NCBI RefSeq assembly: GCF_000611675.1 | Contig: NZ_JATV01000017.1 | Coordinates: forward strand, 34,911 to 98,910 | Origin: Flavobacterium succinicans LMG 10402 | GTDB taxonomy: Bacteria; Bacteroidota; Bacteroidia; Flavobacteriales; Flavobacteriaceae | Direction: 5' to 3' | DNA: 64,000 nucleotides | Part shown: positions 16,019-25,402 of the stretch, in pieces | How the letters are laid out: each line of letters begins with the position of its first letter | Numbering within the stretch: position 1 is the first letter of the stretch | Program-made: the position numbers and the translations under genes | Notes under the pieces: model-generated | Databases searched by the model: none | Told to the model about the DNA's origin: nothing | What the model saw: only the letters and a program-made list of their open reading frames with translations

Positions 16019-19018
16019 TTAAAATTTAATGTTAGCTCCAATAATAAAGGATCTTGTAGTAGGATAAGCATCTAATTCGATACCTTGAGAACCATAAGGA
16101 TCACCATTACCATTCAATTCAGGAGAGAATCCAGAGTATTTTTGGAAAATAAAAGGGTTGATGACATTGACATACAAACGACAAGCGCTAATTAGCTTGT
16201 TATCCATTTGAAGTTTATAGCCCAATGAAATATTATTGATTCTAAAGAAATCTCCCGATTCTAAGTAATACGTTGAAGCTACAGGTACTTGATTGAATGG
16301 ACCTACCGAGCTTCCTCCCGGGTTATTTGGCGTCCAAAAGTTGTTAGCTAATGATTCTTCGATATTCTCACCAGCAAAACGTTGTGCTTTTTTTCCGTTG
16401 TAGACTTTACTACCAGCGGTTCCGTATCCATCCACAGAGAAGTCCCAGTTTTTGTAGGCAACTCCTAATGATAAACCAAAATTTGAGGTAGGCAATACAG
16501 ATCCTACGTATTTTTTGTCGGTTTCAGCTAAGGCATCTTGTTTTACTTTTTCCCCTTTGGCATTGAAATATTGCATTTTACCATCTGCAGGATCAAAACC
16601 TGCATATTCATACATAAAAAAGCTTCCTAATGACTGACCAATTGAAGTATTGTCTAATAGTTTGGTGTTTTGTCCATTACCTAAACCTCCTCCTACTATT
16701 GGAGAAAGCTGCACATCTTTTAATCCTTGCAATTTGTTTTTGTTGTACGAATAATTAGCTCCTACCCAGTACGAAAGATCATCGGTTATTTTATCGTCCC
16801 AACGTAACGAAAGTTCTAGTCCTTTGTTAGATACTTCACCAACATGCGCTGGAGAGGCTTGATTAATTCCAGAAGTTGCATACGGTTTGGTGTTCAAAAT
16901 GACATTGGTTGTCGTTTTATCATACACATCAAAAGTACCTTTTAATCGGTTGTCCAGCATTTCGATATCTATACCAAGAGAACCTTCTTGAGTGATTTCC
17001 CATGATAAGCTTGGGTCAATTTGAGAAGCAATAGTAGTTCCTTCATAAAGGATTGAACCTCCTAAATAAGAATTCAATCCAGAGGTATACCCTTGACGGT
17101 TCAAAGGCACACTTTGATTACCTAATTTACCCCAACCCCCTCTTAATTTCAATACATTGATTGCGGTTACATTGGCCATAAAGTCTTCTTTTGAAATTAC
17201 CCATCCTAATCCAAAGGCTGGAAAGGTACCCCAACGATAGTCTTTAGAAAAATTGGAAGATCCGTCACGACGTAGCGTTCCTGTAAACAAATATTTGTCC
17301 ATTAATTTGTATTGGAAACGTCCAAAATAAGAAGCTAAACGTGTTTGGTTGAACATTTCATCTTTGTAACTAATTACATTGGCAGCATTTTCAACGCCTG
17401 CTAATCCCCAATAATTTTCGTTTGGGTTTACATTTTTTCTAGCAATTGTTAGTCGTTCTCTGTTTCCTCTCACAGAAGCTTCCATACCTGCGGTTATTTC
17501 TAGATCGTGAATATCTGCAAACTTTTTGTTAAATGTAAGGTAGTTCATAAGGTTCCAATTGAAGTATTGCTCTCTTCCTCTAGTCAACACATTATTGAAA
17601 TTACTAGTAGGGTAGGCTTCAGGAACACGTGTAGGATCTGCGGCTAACCAAATGTTTTTTCTATCCTCAAAATTATAGTTCTTCCAAGTATAAAATTCTC
17701 CGTTGAATTGAGAGGTGAATTTTAAAGGTTTGGCAATTTCGTAGTCTAATTTCAATCCCCCTTGAAGCATGACACTTCGTTGTTGTTCATTAAAAAAGTC
17801 CAATTGTGCTACTGGATTGCCTACGTTATTAAAGGAGGATCCTGATGGGGAAGCAAAACCATTCGCTCCCACAAATGACACCCCATATTGACCATTCGGG
17901 AAACGAACCGGAACGATAGGCGATTGTTTGTAAGCGCTAGTAAAGGCACTTAAGGGTTTAGGTGCTGAATTAGCCGAGGTAAAACTGAAATTTTGGTTTA
18001 AGGTCAGTTTTTTAGAAATTTTATACTCATTATTGTTTCTAAAAGTAGTTCTGCTGTAATCTAATCCATTCAAAATACCTTTTTCCTCATAGTGACCCGC
18101 ACTAAAGAAATATTTAACATTCTCGGATGACCCTAAAACAGAAAGGTTGTTTTGGGAATAAATTCCTGTTCTTGTAATTTCGTCAAACCAATCGGTGTTC
18201 ACTGGTTGATCTTGAGAAAAAGTAGTGTTTTGTAAGGCGGCATTGGAATAGTGTGCATACTTATTGGAACCCGCCATTTTTACTTTTTTAAGGGTGTTTC
18301 TAAATCCTGTAAAGTGTTCAAGCTCTACCGATACCTTGTCACCTTTCCCTTTTTTGGTGGAAATGATAATTACCCCATTAGCGGCTCTTGTTCCGTAAAT
18401 TGCCAAAGAAGAGGCGTCTTTTAAGATTTCATACGAAGTAATATCATTAGCATTGATGTTGGTAATGTTATCCGTTGGCATTCCATCTACCACATACAAG
18501 GGATTTCTTCCTCCCAAGGCGGTACCCAAACCTCTAATCAATACCGTTGGTGCGCTACCAGGTACATCTGAAGCGATTACTTGAACACCGGCTGCTTTAC
18601 CTTGAATGGCTTGTGAGGCATTCAACACTTTAACTTTGGTGATTTCTTCTGCTTTTATAGATGAAATAGAAGTGGTATTGTCAATTTTCTTTCGAGATCC
18701 GTACCCAATGATGACTACGTCTTTCAAAAGGGTATCATCAGATTCGATTAGTGTTATTTTCATAAAAGCGGCAGTGGCTTTTATGCTTGCGGCTGTAAAA
18801 CCTAGCATGGAGACTTTTAGTAGTTCTCCCTCCTTTGCTTTGATTTCAAAACCACCATCAAAATCAGCTTCTGCTGAAGTATTTGAAGAGGTGGCAATAA
18901 TTATTGCTCCCGGTATTCCTAGCCCTTGATTGTCTAGGACTTGTCCTTTTATAGTCTGTGCATAAAAATATGCAGGAGCTAAAAGGAAAAGTAATACAGT
19001 TAAATAAAGATTTCTCAT
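16019..19018 (-). CDS. susC: SusC/RagA-family TonB-linked outer-membrane transporter
   Basis: 999 residues. The signal peptide ends near FYAQ; a carboxypeptidase-regulatory-like domain (IKGQVLDNQGLGIPGAIII) lies at about 20-100, then the plug with GYGSRKKIDNTTSISS, VLIRGLGTALGGRNPLYVVDG and IYGTRAANGVIIISTKKGKG. The 22-strand barrel ends in an aromatic residue (IIGANIKF). It imports oligosaccharides with SusD. It is the first structural gene of the PUL, behind a promoter region carrying TGATGTAGT repeats. Confidence 0.97.
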   Translation of the reverse strand: MRNLYLTVLLFLLAPAYFYAQTIKGQVLDNQGLGIPGAIIIATSSNTSAEADFDGGFEIKAKEGELLKVSMLGFTAASIKATAAFMKITLIESDDTLLKDVVIIGYGSRKKIDNTTSISSIKAEEITKVKVLNASQAIQGKAAGVQVIASDVPGSAPTVLIRGLGTALGGRNPLYVVDGMPTDNITNINANDITSYEILKDASSLAIYGTRAANGVIIISTKKGKGDKVSVELEHFTGFRNTLKKVKMAGSNKYAHYSNAALQNTTFSQDQPVNTDWFDEITRTGIYSQNNLSVLGSSENVKYFFSAGHYEEKGILNGLDYSRTTFRNNNEYKISKKLTLNQNFSFTSANSAPKPLSAFTSAYKQSPIVPVRFPNGQYGVSFVGANGFASPSGSSFNNVGNPVAQLDFFNEQQRSVMLQGGLKLDYEIAKPLKFTSQFNGEFYTWKNYNFEDRKNIWLAADPTRVPEAYPTSNFNNVLTRGREQYFNWNLMNYLTFNKKFADIHDLEITAGMEASVRGNRERLTIARKNVNPNENYWGLAGVENAANVISYKDEMFNQTRLASYFGRFQYKLMDKYLFTGTLRRDGSSNFSKDYRWGTFPAFGLGWVISKEDFMANVTAINVLKLRGGWGKLGNQSVPLNRQGYTSGLNSYLGGSILYEGTTIASQIDPSLSWEITQEGSLGIDIEMLDNRLKGTFDVYDKTTTNVILNTKPYATSGINQASPAHVGEVSNKGLELSLRWDDKITDDLSYWVGANYSYNKNKLQGLKDVQLSPIVGGGLGNGQNTKLLDNTSIGQSLGSFFMYEYAGFDPADGKMQYFNAKGEKVKQDALAETDKKYVGSVLPTSNFGLSLGVAYKNWDFSVDGYGTAGSKVYNGKKAQRFAGENIEESLANNFWTPNNPGGSSVGPFNQVPVASTYYLESGDFFRINNISLGYKLQMDNKLISACRLYVNVINPFIFQKYSGFSPELNGNGDPYGSQGIELDAYPTTRSFIIGANIKF

Positions 19019-19088
19019 AACATTATAATTAGATAAAGTTGTTGAGCAAAATTAGTTAATTACAACGTTGTAGTTGAGGTGTGTGAGT

Positions 19089-19200
19089 ACTACATAACTA
19101 CATCAATCGAGTTTTTTTAAATGTAAAAATTCTGTAAATCAGAAATTTAAAAGGTTTTTTTGCGAAATTATACAAAGTGATGATGTAGTAATGATGTAGT
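19089..19200. promoter_or_regulatory. Candidate operator repeats upstream of susC
   Basis: Two copies of TGATGTAGT (19181-19189 and 19192-19200, 11-bp spacing) face two inverted copies, ACTACATAA (19089-19097) and ACTACATCA (19097-19105). The inverted pairs are about 90 bp apart in the gap between the regulator gene and susC. The roughly helical spacing fits a dimeric HTH protein, most obviously the adjacent regulator. This is inference from pattern only. Confidence 0.5.
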
Positions 19201-19259
19201 GTGTTGAAGTAGGATTTATAGTATTTAACTAATTATCGGTATGTGATAAAGAAGACGGT

Positions 19260-22004
19260 TTATATTGTTAGTAAGAATTTAGTTAAATTTTCTTCCTGTT
19301 TTAATTCCAATTTCTTTCTTAATCTATAACGATGTAATTCGACTCCTCTAAAAGAAATGTTCATCATCGGAGCAATTTCTTTAGAAGAAAGGTTCATTTT
19401 AAGATAAATGCATAACCTTATATCTTTTGGAGTCAAATTTGGGAACGAAGTACTCAAGGTGGCAATGAACTCTTTGTGAATTTGATTCAAGTTGGTTTCA
19501 AAAGTTTCCCATTCATGTTTGTTAACCGCATTGATTTTAATCACTTTTCGAATATCACTCTTTAGTTTACTGATATCTGAATCTGATTCCAAGATGGTTT
19601 GTATGCTATCCATCATTTCGGTTTGTTTGGCAATAGAAAGCGATTTGCCAGCTACTTCAGAAGATTTAGTTTGCAATTCTAGTTCTAGTATGTGTTTTTC
19701 ATATGATTGAATCTGCAAATCATTTTGCACTTTCAACTCCATTTGTTTTAACTCGTTTTGATGTTTAAATTCTTCTTCTTTTAATTTCATTATTTGGACG
19801 TAGCGAAGTTTGTTCCATTTATAATATAAGAAAAGAATGCCTCCTAAGGCCAATAAGTAAAGGAGGATCATCCAAATTGAAAAATACCAAGGTTGTCTCA
19901 CAGCAAAAGAAAAGCTTTTGACTTTGTTGTAGTGTATGCCGTCATAATGGTGAATCGTAAGGGAGTGAGATCCTGTACTCAAATTATTTAACCTAATGAT
20001 ACCAGTTCTCAAAGGAGTAAATCGGTTTAATCCGTCTAATTTGTAAAATAAATTGGGTTTGTTTATGCCAAAAACACCAGAAACCACCTGTATTTTTAAT
20101 TCAGAATCATGGTCAATTTTAGCCCCATCTTTGACAATTGTTGTGTTATTATATGCCTCAATTTCTGGGATCTCATGAGGTCTGTTTTTAAAATCAAACT
20201 CCAATGAAATAAAGCCATCGTCTAAATTTAGCAAGTACTTGTTTTGCGTTTTAAAAATTTTCAACTGATTATTGATCAATTTTCCTTTGTAGTATTTTTC
20301 AGGAATAAGGTTCCATTGGAATCGATTTCCTTTGGATCGAATATGATACAACAATTCACCACTGATGACTAAAAATTGTTGATCATCTATAGGTATGATG
20401 TCTGAAATATTTTTAAAGTTATATTGAAACCAATCGTTAACTTCTAAGGTATTGGTCAAAGAGTTGAAAACATACCACGAGTTATTGATCAAAAAGAGGA
20501 GTTGGTTTCTAAATTCAAAGAGTTTAACTCCAAAATCGTTTTTAATCTGCGAATTTTGGGTAATATTCTCTATTTTTTGGGTTTGATACTTCTCATCAAG
20601 AGTTACTCGGTACAATCCGCGATAATTATCTGCGGCCCAAATTTCGTTTTTACGAATTTGAGCTACATATTTTATGGGCTTTATTAATTTTAGAATAGCA
20701 CTACTTTCCTTAAAATTATTCGTATTGGGATACACCCTGATGCCTGCATAGCTAGCTTGCAGGTAAGTCGAATTGATACTGCTTTTAACAAAATTCCAAC
20801 CACCTGCAACTTGATTAATTAGGGATAATCCACTCGAAGTGTCATAAAAAAAAGTGCCGTCGTTATGTCCGATAATATAGCCAGAAGGTACGGCCGTTAT
20901 GTTCCAAGCTTGTCTTTCGGTATTGGGAAGTTGCGTGAGTTTGTTTTGCTCGAATTCAAACAATCCATGGTTAGAAGCTAATAAATATTTTGAATTGGTA
21001 GTTTTTGTTACCGCATATACCGATCCTAAAACGCCTGAATTATCATTTAAAATAGCAACAGGCGAATTGGTTTCTATGTGAGAAATTCCATTGTCTAATC
21101 CTAGCCACAAATCTTTCTCTTTGTCCACAAAAACACTCAAGACTGTGTTGTTCAATAAGGTGTTTTTGCGATTGATATTTTGATACGTGCCATTTGTAAA
21201 ATCATAAAGATACAATCCGTTTGAACCAGAACAGATAATCATTTTTTCTGGGGACAGCATTTTCGCTTTATTGATGTTTACCTTTTTTAAAACGGAATTT
21301 AAAGGAGAAGACCATGCTTTTAATTGGTTGTTTTCAGTAACAAAAACCCCGTTTTTTTGAGTAAAAACAAACCATTGTTTACCTCTTTTTTGTAAGCCGT
21401 GAATGACATTGTTTTGGAGTGCCTCCCAGCCCGGAATAGGTTGCAGTTTTTGACCCACTAATTTAAAAATTCCTTGCTCCACCGAGGCGACATAAATAGC
21501 GTTATCCACAAGAAAACAATACGATATTAAATACGGAAAATTTATTTTTTGAATGTTTCCGTTTTCATAAATGTATAAGTTGTTGAACGATTGAAAATAG
21601 AGTTGATTTTTGAGTTTGAAAATTTTCCAAACTTCTTCATTTTCTTTCTCATTAAAAACATTTTTACCTTTGGAAATAGAATAATACGTCATTTTTCCAT
21701 CCTTTCGTTTCCAATATCCAAATTCTTTGTAGGACCCAGAATAGATGCGATCCTGATCTGCAAAAACCGAACGAATTACTGTTTTGTTGGGTAAATAGTA
21801 TTTCTCCCAAACCACTCCATTGTATCGTAACAAATATTGGTTGTTGGCAAAATAGAGTGCGTTGTCTAGGCCTTGTGTTACATCCCACACTTGATTGTCA
21901 CCTTTGTAACTTGACTTATCATATTTTTCGACAAAAGGGAGTAATTCTTGGGAGGAAGTGGTCAAAGTAGTTAAAAACAAGAAAAGGGAAACTATTTTTT
22001 TCAA
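19260..22004 (-). CDS. Membrane-bound propeller/Y_Y_Y sensor with LuxR-type HTH (PUL regulator)
   Basis: 914-residue one-component regulator. After a signal peptide it has a long periplasmic beta-propeller (repeats such as DKEKDLWLGLDNGISHIETN and EIWAADNYRGLYRV), a Y_Y_Y-type domain near 650-720 (FYKLDGLNRFTPLRTG), one membrane helix (WYFSIWMILLYLLALGGILF), a coiled coil and a C-terminal LuxR-like HTH (LTPKDIRLCIYLKMNLSSKEIAPMM, then VELHRYRLRKKL). No kinase domain is present. Proteins of this build next to SusCD sense the oligosaccharide in the periplasm and switch on the locus. Confidence 0.93.
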   Translation of the reverse strand: MKKIVSLFLFLTTLTTSSQELLPFVEKYDKSSYKGDNQVWDVTQGLDNALYFANNQYLLRYNGVVWEKYYLPNKTVIRSVFADQDRIYSGSYKEFGYWKRKDGKMTYYSISKGKNVFNEKENEEVWKIFKLKNQLYFQSFNNLYIYENGNIQKINFPYLISYCFLVDNAIYVASVEQGIFKLVGQKLQPIPGWEALQNNVIHGLQKRGKQWFVFTQKNGVFVTENNQLKAWSSPLNSVLKKVNINKAKMLSPEKMIICSGSNGLYLYDFTNGTYQNINRKNTLLNNTVLSVFVDKEKDLWLGLDNGISHIETNSPVAILNDNSGVLGSVYAVTKTTNSKYLLASNHGLFEFEQNKLTQLPNTERQAWNITAVPSGYIIGHNDGTFFYDTSSGLSLINQVAGGWNFVKSSINSTYLQASYAGIRVYPNTNNFKESSAILKLIKPIKYVAQIRKNEIWAADNYRGLYRVTLDEKYQTQKIENITQNSQIKNDFGVKLFEFRNQLLFLINNSWYVFNSLTNTLEVNDWFQYNFKNISDIIPIDDQQFLVISGELLYHIRSKGNRFQWNLIPEKYYKGKLINNQLKIFKTQNKYLLNLDDGFISLEFDFKNRPHEIPEIEAYNNTTIVKDGAKIDHDSELKIQVVSGVFGINKPNLFYKLDGLNRFTPLRTGIIRLNNLSTGSHSLTIHHYDGIHYNKVKSFSFAVRQPWYFSIWMILLYLLALGGILFLYYKWNKLRYVQIMKLKEEEFKHQNELKQMELKVQNDLQIQSYEKHILELELQTKSSEVAGKSLSIAKQTEMMDSIQTILESDSDISKLKSDIRKVIKINAVNKHEWETFETNLNQIHKEFIATLSTSFPNLTPKDIRLCIYLKMNLSSKEIAPMMNISFRGVELHRYRLRKKLELKQEENLTKFLLTI

Positions 22005-22122
22005 AACGATATTTTTTGTATCAAATTTAATAGGTTTTTGTCAAAATCATTAATTTTTAGGTCAATTTTACAATTTGAACTTTTATTTTGAGAATAGCTA
22101 TAGGACGATACTTTTTTAATTC

Positions 22123-22130
22123 TATATTTG
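22123..22130 (+). promoter_or_regulatory. Putative -7 box of the btuB transcript
   Basis: TATATTTG matches the TAnnTTTG consensus and lies about 10 bp before the first conserved part of the cobalamin riboswitch, the expected place for a leader promoter. Confidence 0.5.
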
Positions 22131-22139
22131 CATCCGAAT

Positions 22140-22371
22140 TGAGGTTGCGTTTTACTGTTTTTAGAAAACGCATTAAAAGGGAATTAGGTTCAAAACCTAA
22201 GCTGTACCCGCAACTGTAAGCTATCAAGCTTGTTGTTATCTACAAAGCCACTGTTTTTAAAGTGGGAAATTAGAAATTAGAAATATGAAGTATAGCTTCT
22301 GACCTCTAACTTCTAACTTCTACCTTGGAATGGGAAGGTCAACAACAAGACGCAAGCCAGGAGACCTGCCT
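22140..22371 (+). promoter_or_regulatory. Cobalamin riboswitch (with a 62-bp insertion)
   Basis: Conserved elements occur in order: AAAAGGGAATTAGGTTC, GCTGTACCCGCAACTGTAAGC, GCCACTG, TGGGAAGG and the B12 box AAGCCAGGAGACCTGCC (22354-22370). It controls the BtuB-like receptor gene that starts 49 bp later; ligand binding should lower expression. Between two TGGGAA copies (22263-22268 and 22331-22336) lies a 62-bp AT-rich segment of CTAACTT-type repeats not part of the usual fold. The core sequences outside it look complete, so function is probably kept. Confidence 0.93.
22269..22330. repeat. CTAACTTCT-type repeat inserted in the riboswitch
   Basis: Starts with two TAGAAAT units, contains a small hairpin GAAG-TATAG-CTTC and ends with CTCTAACTTCTAACTTCTACC. 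It is flanked by direct TGGGAA repeats. The same repeat family occurs between tgt and the lptF/G-type gene at 40584-40676. Confidence 0.75.
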
Positions 22372-22419
22372 TTTTTCTTAACCAATAGCGGACTTTCGGG
22401 AAAAAAGGTTCAGGAAATT

Positions 22420-24273
22420 ATGATACATTTAAAATCTTTTCTTTGTTTTTGCCTGCTGGCAAGTCAACTGACTTTTGCTCAGAATGATTCGATTACTCGC
22501 TTGAAAGAGGTCATCATTGCTGATGCGAAGCTGCGCAAATTCTCAAGTTCTCAAACAATTTTGAGTTTGAACGATGCTGTTTTGTCTAAAAATAGCGCGT
22601 TGTTGACCAATTTACTCAATTACAATTCGGTTTTATATTTTAAAGAATACGGTCGTGGTATGTTGTCGACGGTGGCTTTTAGGGGAACAACTGCGTCGCA
22701 AACGGCTGTGATTTGGAACGGTCTCAATATCAATTCTCAAATGAATGGGAGTACAGACTTCAACACTTTGTCTGGAATGGATTACAGTACTATTGCGGTT
22801 AAAGGTGGTGGCGGTAGTGTGATTTATGGCAGTGGAGCTATTGGAGGAACGGTACATTTGAACAACGACTTAAAGTTTGATGACTCATTTTCTAATCAAT
22901 TGCGATTGGATTACGGGAGTTTTTCTACGCAAAATCTCAATTATAGTAGTCATTTTTCTAATACAAAATGGTCGGCTCAAATAGGTATTTCTCGAAACTA
23001 TTCTGATAACGATTATGATTATCCTGATAGTTTTGATTGGAAAGGCAATCAACGGTTCAATGAAAACGGGGAATATGAAATTATTGGTTTCAATACAGCC
23101 ATTGGTTTTAAAATTTCGAATCGTCACATGTTGAAGTTTTACAGCCAATCTTCGAATACCGATAGGAATATTTCCTTGATCTTGCCCTCTGAATCTCGTA
23201 CGAAATATAAGAATGATTTTAGTAGAAATTTATTAGAATATGAAGCCAAATCAGGGCTTTGGGTGACTAATTTGAAGGCCGCTTATCTTGCCGAAAACTA
23301 TCAATATTTCCCCGACAATACGCTAAATCAATTCACTTATGGCGGTACCAATATGCTGATCGCCAAAGCCGATTTGAGTTATCAAGCGAGTCGTTCTATT
23401 CTTCTAAATTCTATCGTAGAATACAATAAAACCAAAGGTAAAGGTTCAGGATTTGGATATCATGAACGTGAAATTACTGGTGTTTCATTTTTGGTCAAAC
23501 AAGAAGTTTCGTCCCAATGGCAAAATGAATTGGGGATTCGTAAGGAGTTTACCAGCAATTACAAATCGCCTGTTCTTTTTTCGGCAGGAAGTGCTTTGCG
23601 CATTGCACCTTGGTACCAATTGAAAGTCAATGTTTCGCACAATTTCCGAATTCCTACCTACAATGATTTGTATTGGGAAGAAGGTGGGAACCCCAATTTA
23701 AAACCCGAAAGTGCGTACCAAGGCGAACTGGCCAATGTTATTACTTATAAAGATATTAGCTTGACGCAAACAGCCTATTACAATAAAATTAAAGATTTGT
23801 TGCGTTGGGTTCCGGGGAATAATGGTATTTGGTCTCCTCAAAATACAGATCGCGTAGCTGCTTATGGCATAGAAACCTTGTTGGCTTGGAAACAACAATT
23901 TGGGAAAAGTATTTGGCAAATCAATGGGACGTATGCTTACACTATTTCTAAAAATGAGGAAACCCAAAAGCAATTGTTTTTTGTGCCTTATCACAAAGCT
24001 ACCGCTGCTTTGGCGTATAGTTATCAAAAATGGAGCGCAAATTATCAATTCTTGTATAATGGTTTTGTTTATACCCAATCCGATAACGATCCAAGTGCTA
24101 TCATTCCTTCGTATTGGGTTGCTAATGTGGGTGTGGATTATGAGTTTTTTAAGCGTAATCCCATAAAAATAGGTGTTCAAGTGCTTAATCTATGGAATGA
24201 AAAATATGAAAGTCTGGAAAATAGAATCATGCCCGGACGCAATTTTAATTTGTATCTAATCTTTAAATTTTAA
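22420..24273 (+). CDS. btuB: TonB-dependent receptor, BtuB-like
   Basis: 617-residue outer-membrane receptor. The signal peptide (MIHLKSFLCFCLLASQLTFAQ) fixes the start at 22420; an upstream in-frame ATG lies inside the riboswitch and is not used. The plug has SVLYFKEYGRGMLSTVAFRG, TAVIWNGLNINSQMNG and GGGGSVIYGSGAIGGTVHL, and the barrel ends in NFNLYLIFKF. Riboswitch control makes a corrinoid the likely substrate. A BtuG-like lipoprotein gene follows after 4 bp. Confidence 0.92.
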   Translation: MIHLKSFLCFCLLASQLTFAQNDSITRLKEVIIADAKLRKFSSSQTILSLNDAVLSKNSALLTNLLNYNSVLYFKEYGRGMLSTVAFRGTTASQTAVIWNGLNINSQMNGSTDFNTLSGMDYSTIAVKGGGGSVIYGSGAIGGTVHLNNDLKFDDSFSNQLRLDYGSFSTQNLNYSSHFSNTKWSAQIGISRNYSDNDYDYPDSFDWKGNQRFNENGEYEIIGFNTAIGFKISNRHMLKFYSQSSNTDRNISLILPSESRTKYKNDFSRNLLEYEAKSGLWVTNLKAAYLAENYQYFPDNTLNQFTYGGTNMLIAKADLSYQASRSILLNSIVEYNKTKGKGSGFGYHEREITGVSFLVKQEVSSQWQNELGIRKEFTSNYKSPVLFSAGSALRIAPWYQLKVNVSHNFRIPTYNDLYWEEGGNPNLKPESAYQGELANVITYKDISLTQTAYYNKIKDLLRWVPGNNGIWSPQNTDRVAAYGIETLLAWKQQFGKSIWQINGTYAYTISKNEETQKQLFFVPYHKATAALAYSYQKWSANYQFLYNGFVYTQSDNDPSAIIPSYWVANVGVDYEFFKRNPIKIGVQVLNLWNEKYESLENRIMPGRNFNLYLIFKF

Positions 24274-24277
24274 TATA

Positions 24278-25327
24278 ATGAAGTTAACTAGAGTTTTATT
24301 TGTGACCTTTACTTTTGCCTTTTTGGCGTCTTGTAGTAATGATGATACCAACGAAAATGTATCCAAAGGGAATTATGATAATGGTGTGTTTATTTTAAAT
24401 GAAGGTAATTCTTCAGGAGGATCTGTTTCGTTTTTAGGAGACGATTTGAGTAGTTTTAAGCAAGATGTGTACGGTGCTGAAAATCCAGGTGACTTACCAG
24501 GTAAGTATTTACAAAACATCTTTTTTGATGGCGATAAAGCGTATATCATTGCTGGTGGCTCTAACGTGATTAATGTGGTGAATCGTTATTCTTTTAAACT
24601 GATTACAAAAATAGAAGCTGGTTTTGTGAATCCAAGATACGGAGTAGTTAGAAATGGAAAAGCATATGTAACCAATGCGAATGCCTATGGAGGAACATCG
24701 GGCAATACAGACGATTTTGTTGCTGTTATCGATTTGGCCACGAATAAAGTGGAGTCTAAAATTAACTTGAATGCTACGGCCAATCGTATTGTTGTAGATG
24801 GCGATAAGTTGTACATCACAGAACCCTATAATAGCGACAAAGTTTTGGTAGTAAATACAGTAACTAAAGCTTTAGAAACACCAATAACTGTTGGGTCAAG
24901 CGCCAATACAATGGAAGTGAAAAACGGTGTTTTATATGTGTTAGCTTCTCCTTACGGAAGTGCAAGCAAAATTGTAAAAGTGAAATTATCGGATAAATCG
25001 GTTACTGAAGTGGTGTTTCCAACGACTTTGACCGATGCAGGAAATTTGGATATTTATGGTTCTAAAATCTATTTTACAAAAGATACAGGCGTGTATAGTA
25101 TGGACATCACGGCTGCACAACCTTCTGATAAACCTATTTTTAAGTACTCATCGACTTCACAATATGGAGTAATGTATGGTTTTGCGGTAGAGAATGATAA
25201 AATTTTCATTGCTGATGGAGGCGATTTCGCTTCGAATAGTAAGGCTTATGTGTATTCATTAACTGGAACTTTACAAAAAGAATTAGTAGTAGGAGTAGGG
25301 CCAAACGGATTCTATTTTAATAACTAA
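24278..25327 (+). CDS. btuG: BtuG-like YncE/DUF5074 beta-propeller surface lipoprotein
   Basis: 349-residue lipoprotein (lipobox LASC) with a seven-bladed-propeller repeat pattern: NGVFILNEGNSSGGSVSFL, DDFVAVIDLATNKVESKI, NRIVVDGDKLYITEPYN and DNDKIFIADGG-like blades. DUF5074/YncE lipoproteins next to BtuB are the BtuG family in Bacteroides, which bind corrinoids very tightly and hand them to BtuB. The link here is position and fold, not measured binding, so the symbol is provisional. Confidence 0.82.
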   Translation: MKLTRVLFVTFTFAFLASCSNDDTNENVSKGNYDNGVFILNEGNSSGGSVSFLGDDLSSFKQDVYGAENPGDLPGKYLQNIFFDGDKAYIIAGGSNVINVVNRYSFKLITKIEAGFVNPRYGVVRNGKAYVTNANAYGGTSGNTDDFVAVIDLATNKVESKINLNATANRIVVDGDKLYITEPYNSDKVLVVNTVTKALETPITVGSSANTMEVKNGVLYVLASPYGSASKIVKVKLSDKSVTEVVFPTTLTDAGNLDIYGSKIYFTKDTGVYSMDITAAQPSDKPIFKYSSTSQYGVMYGFAVENDKIFIADGGDFASNSKAYVYSLTGTLQKELVVGVGPNGFYFNN

Positions 25328-25346
25328 AAGGTGTAACTTAAAAATA

Positions 25347-25383
25347 AAAAAGGCGTTTTCGCAAATGAAAACGCCTTTTTTTG
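25347..25383 (+). terminator. Rho-independent terminator after btuB-btuG
   Basis: AAAAAGGCGTTTTC and GAAAACGCCTTTTTTT form a strong stem with a T run 20 bp past the btuG-like stop. The A run on the other side means it may also serve the convergent amidase gene. Confidence 0.85.
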
Positions 25384-25402
25384 TTTGGAATAATTGTTGT
25401 TT

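Noticed and set aside
22330..22419. Upstream ATG extending the BtuB-like protein by 30 residues
   Set aside because: It lies in the riboswitch B12-box region, and the true signal peptide starts at 22420.
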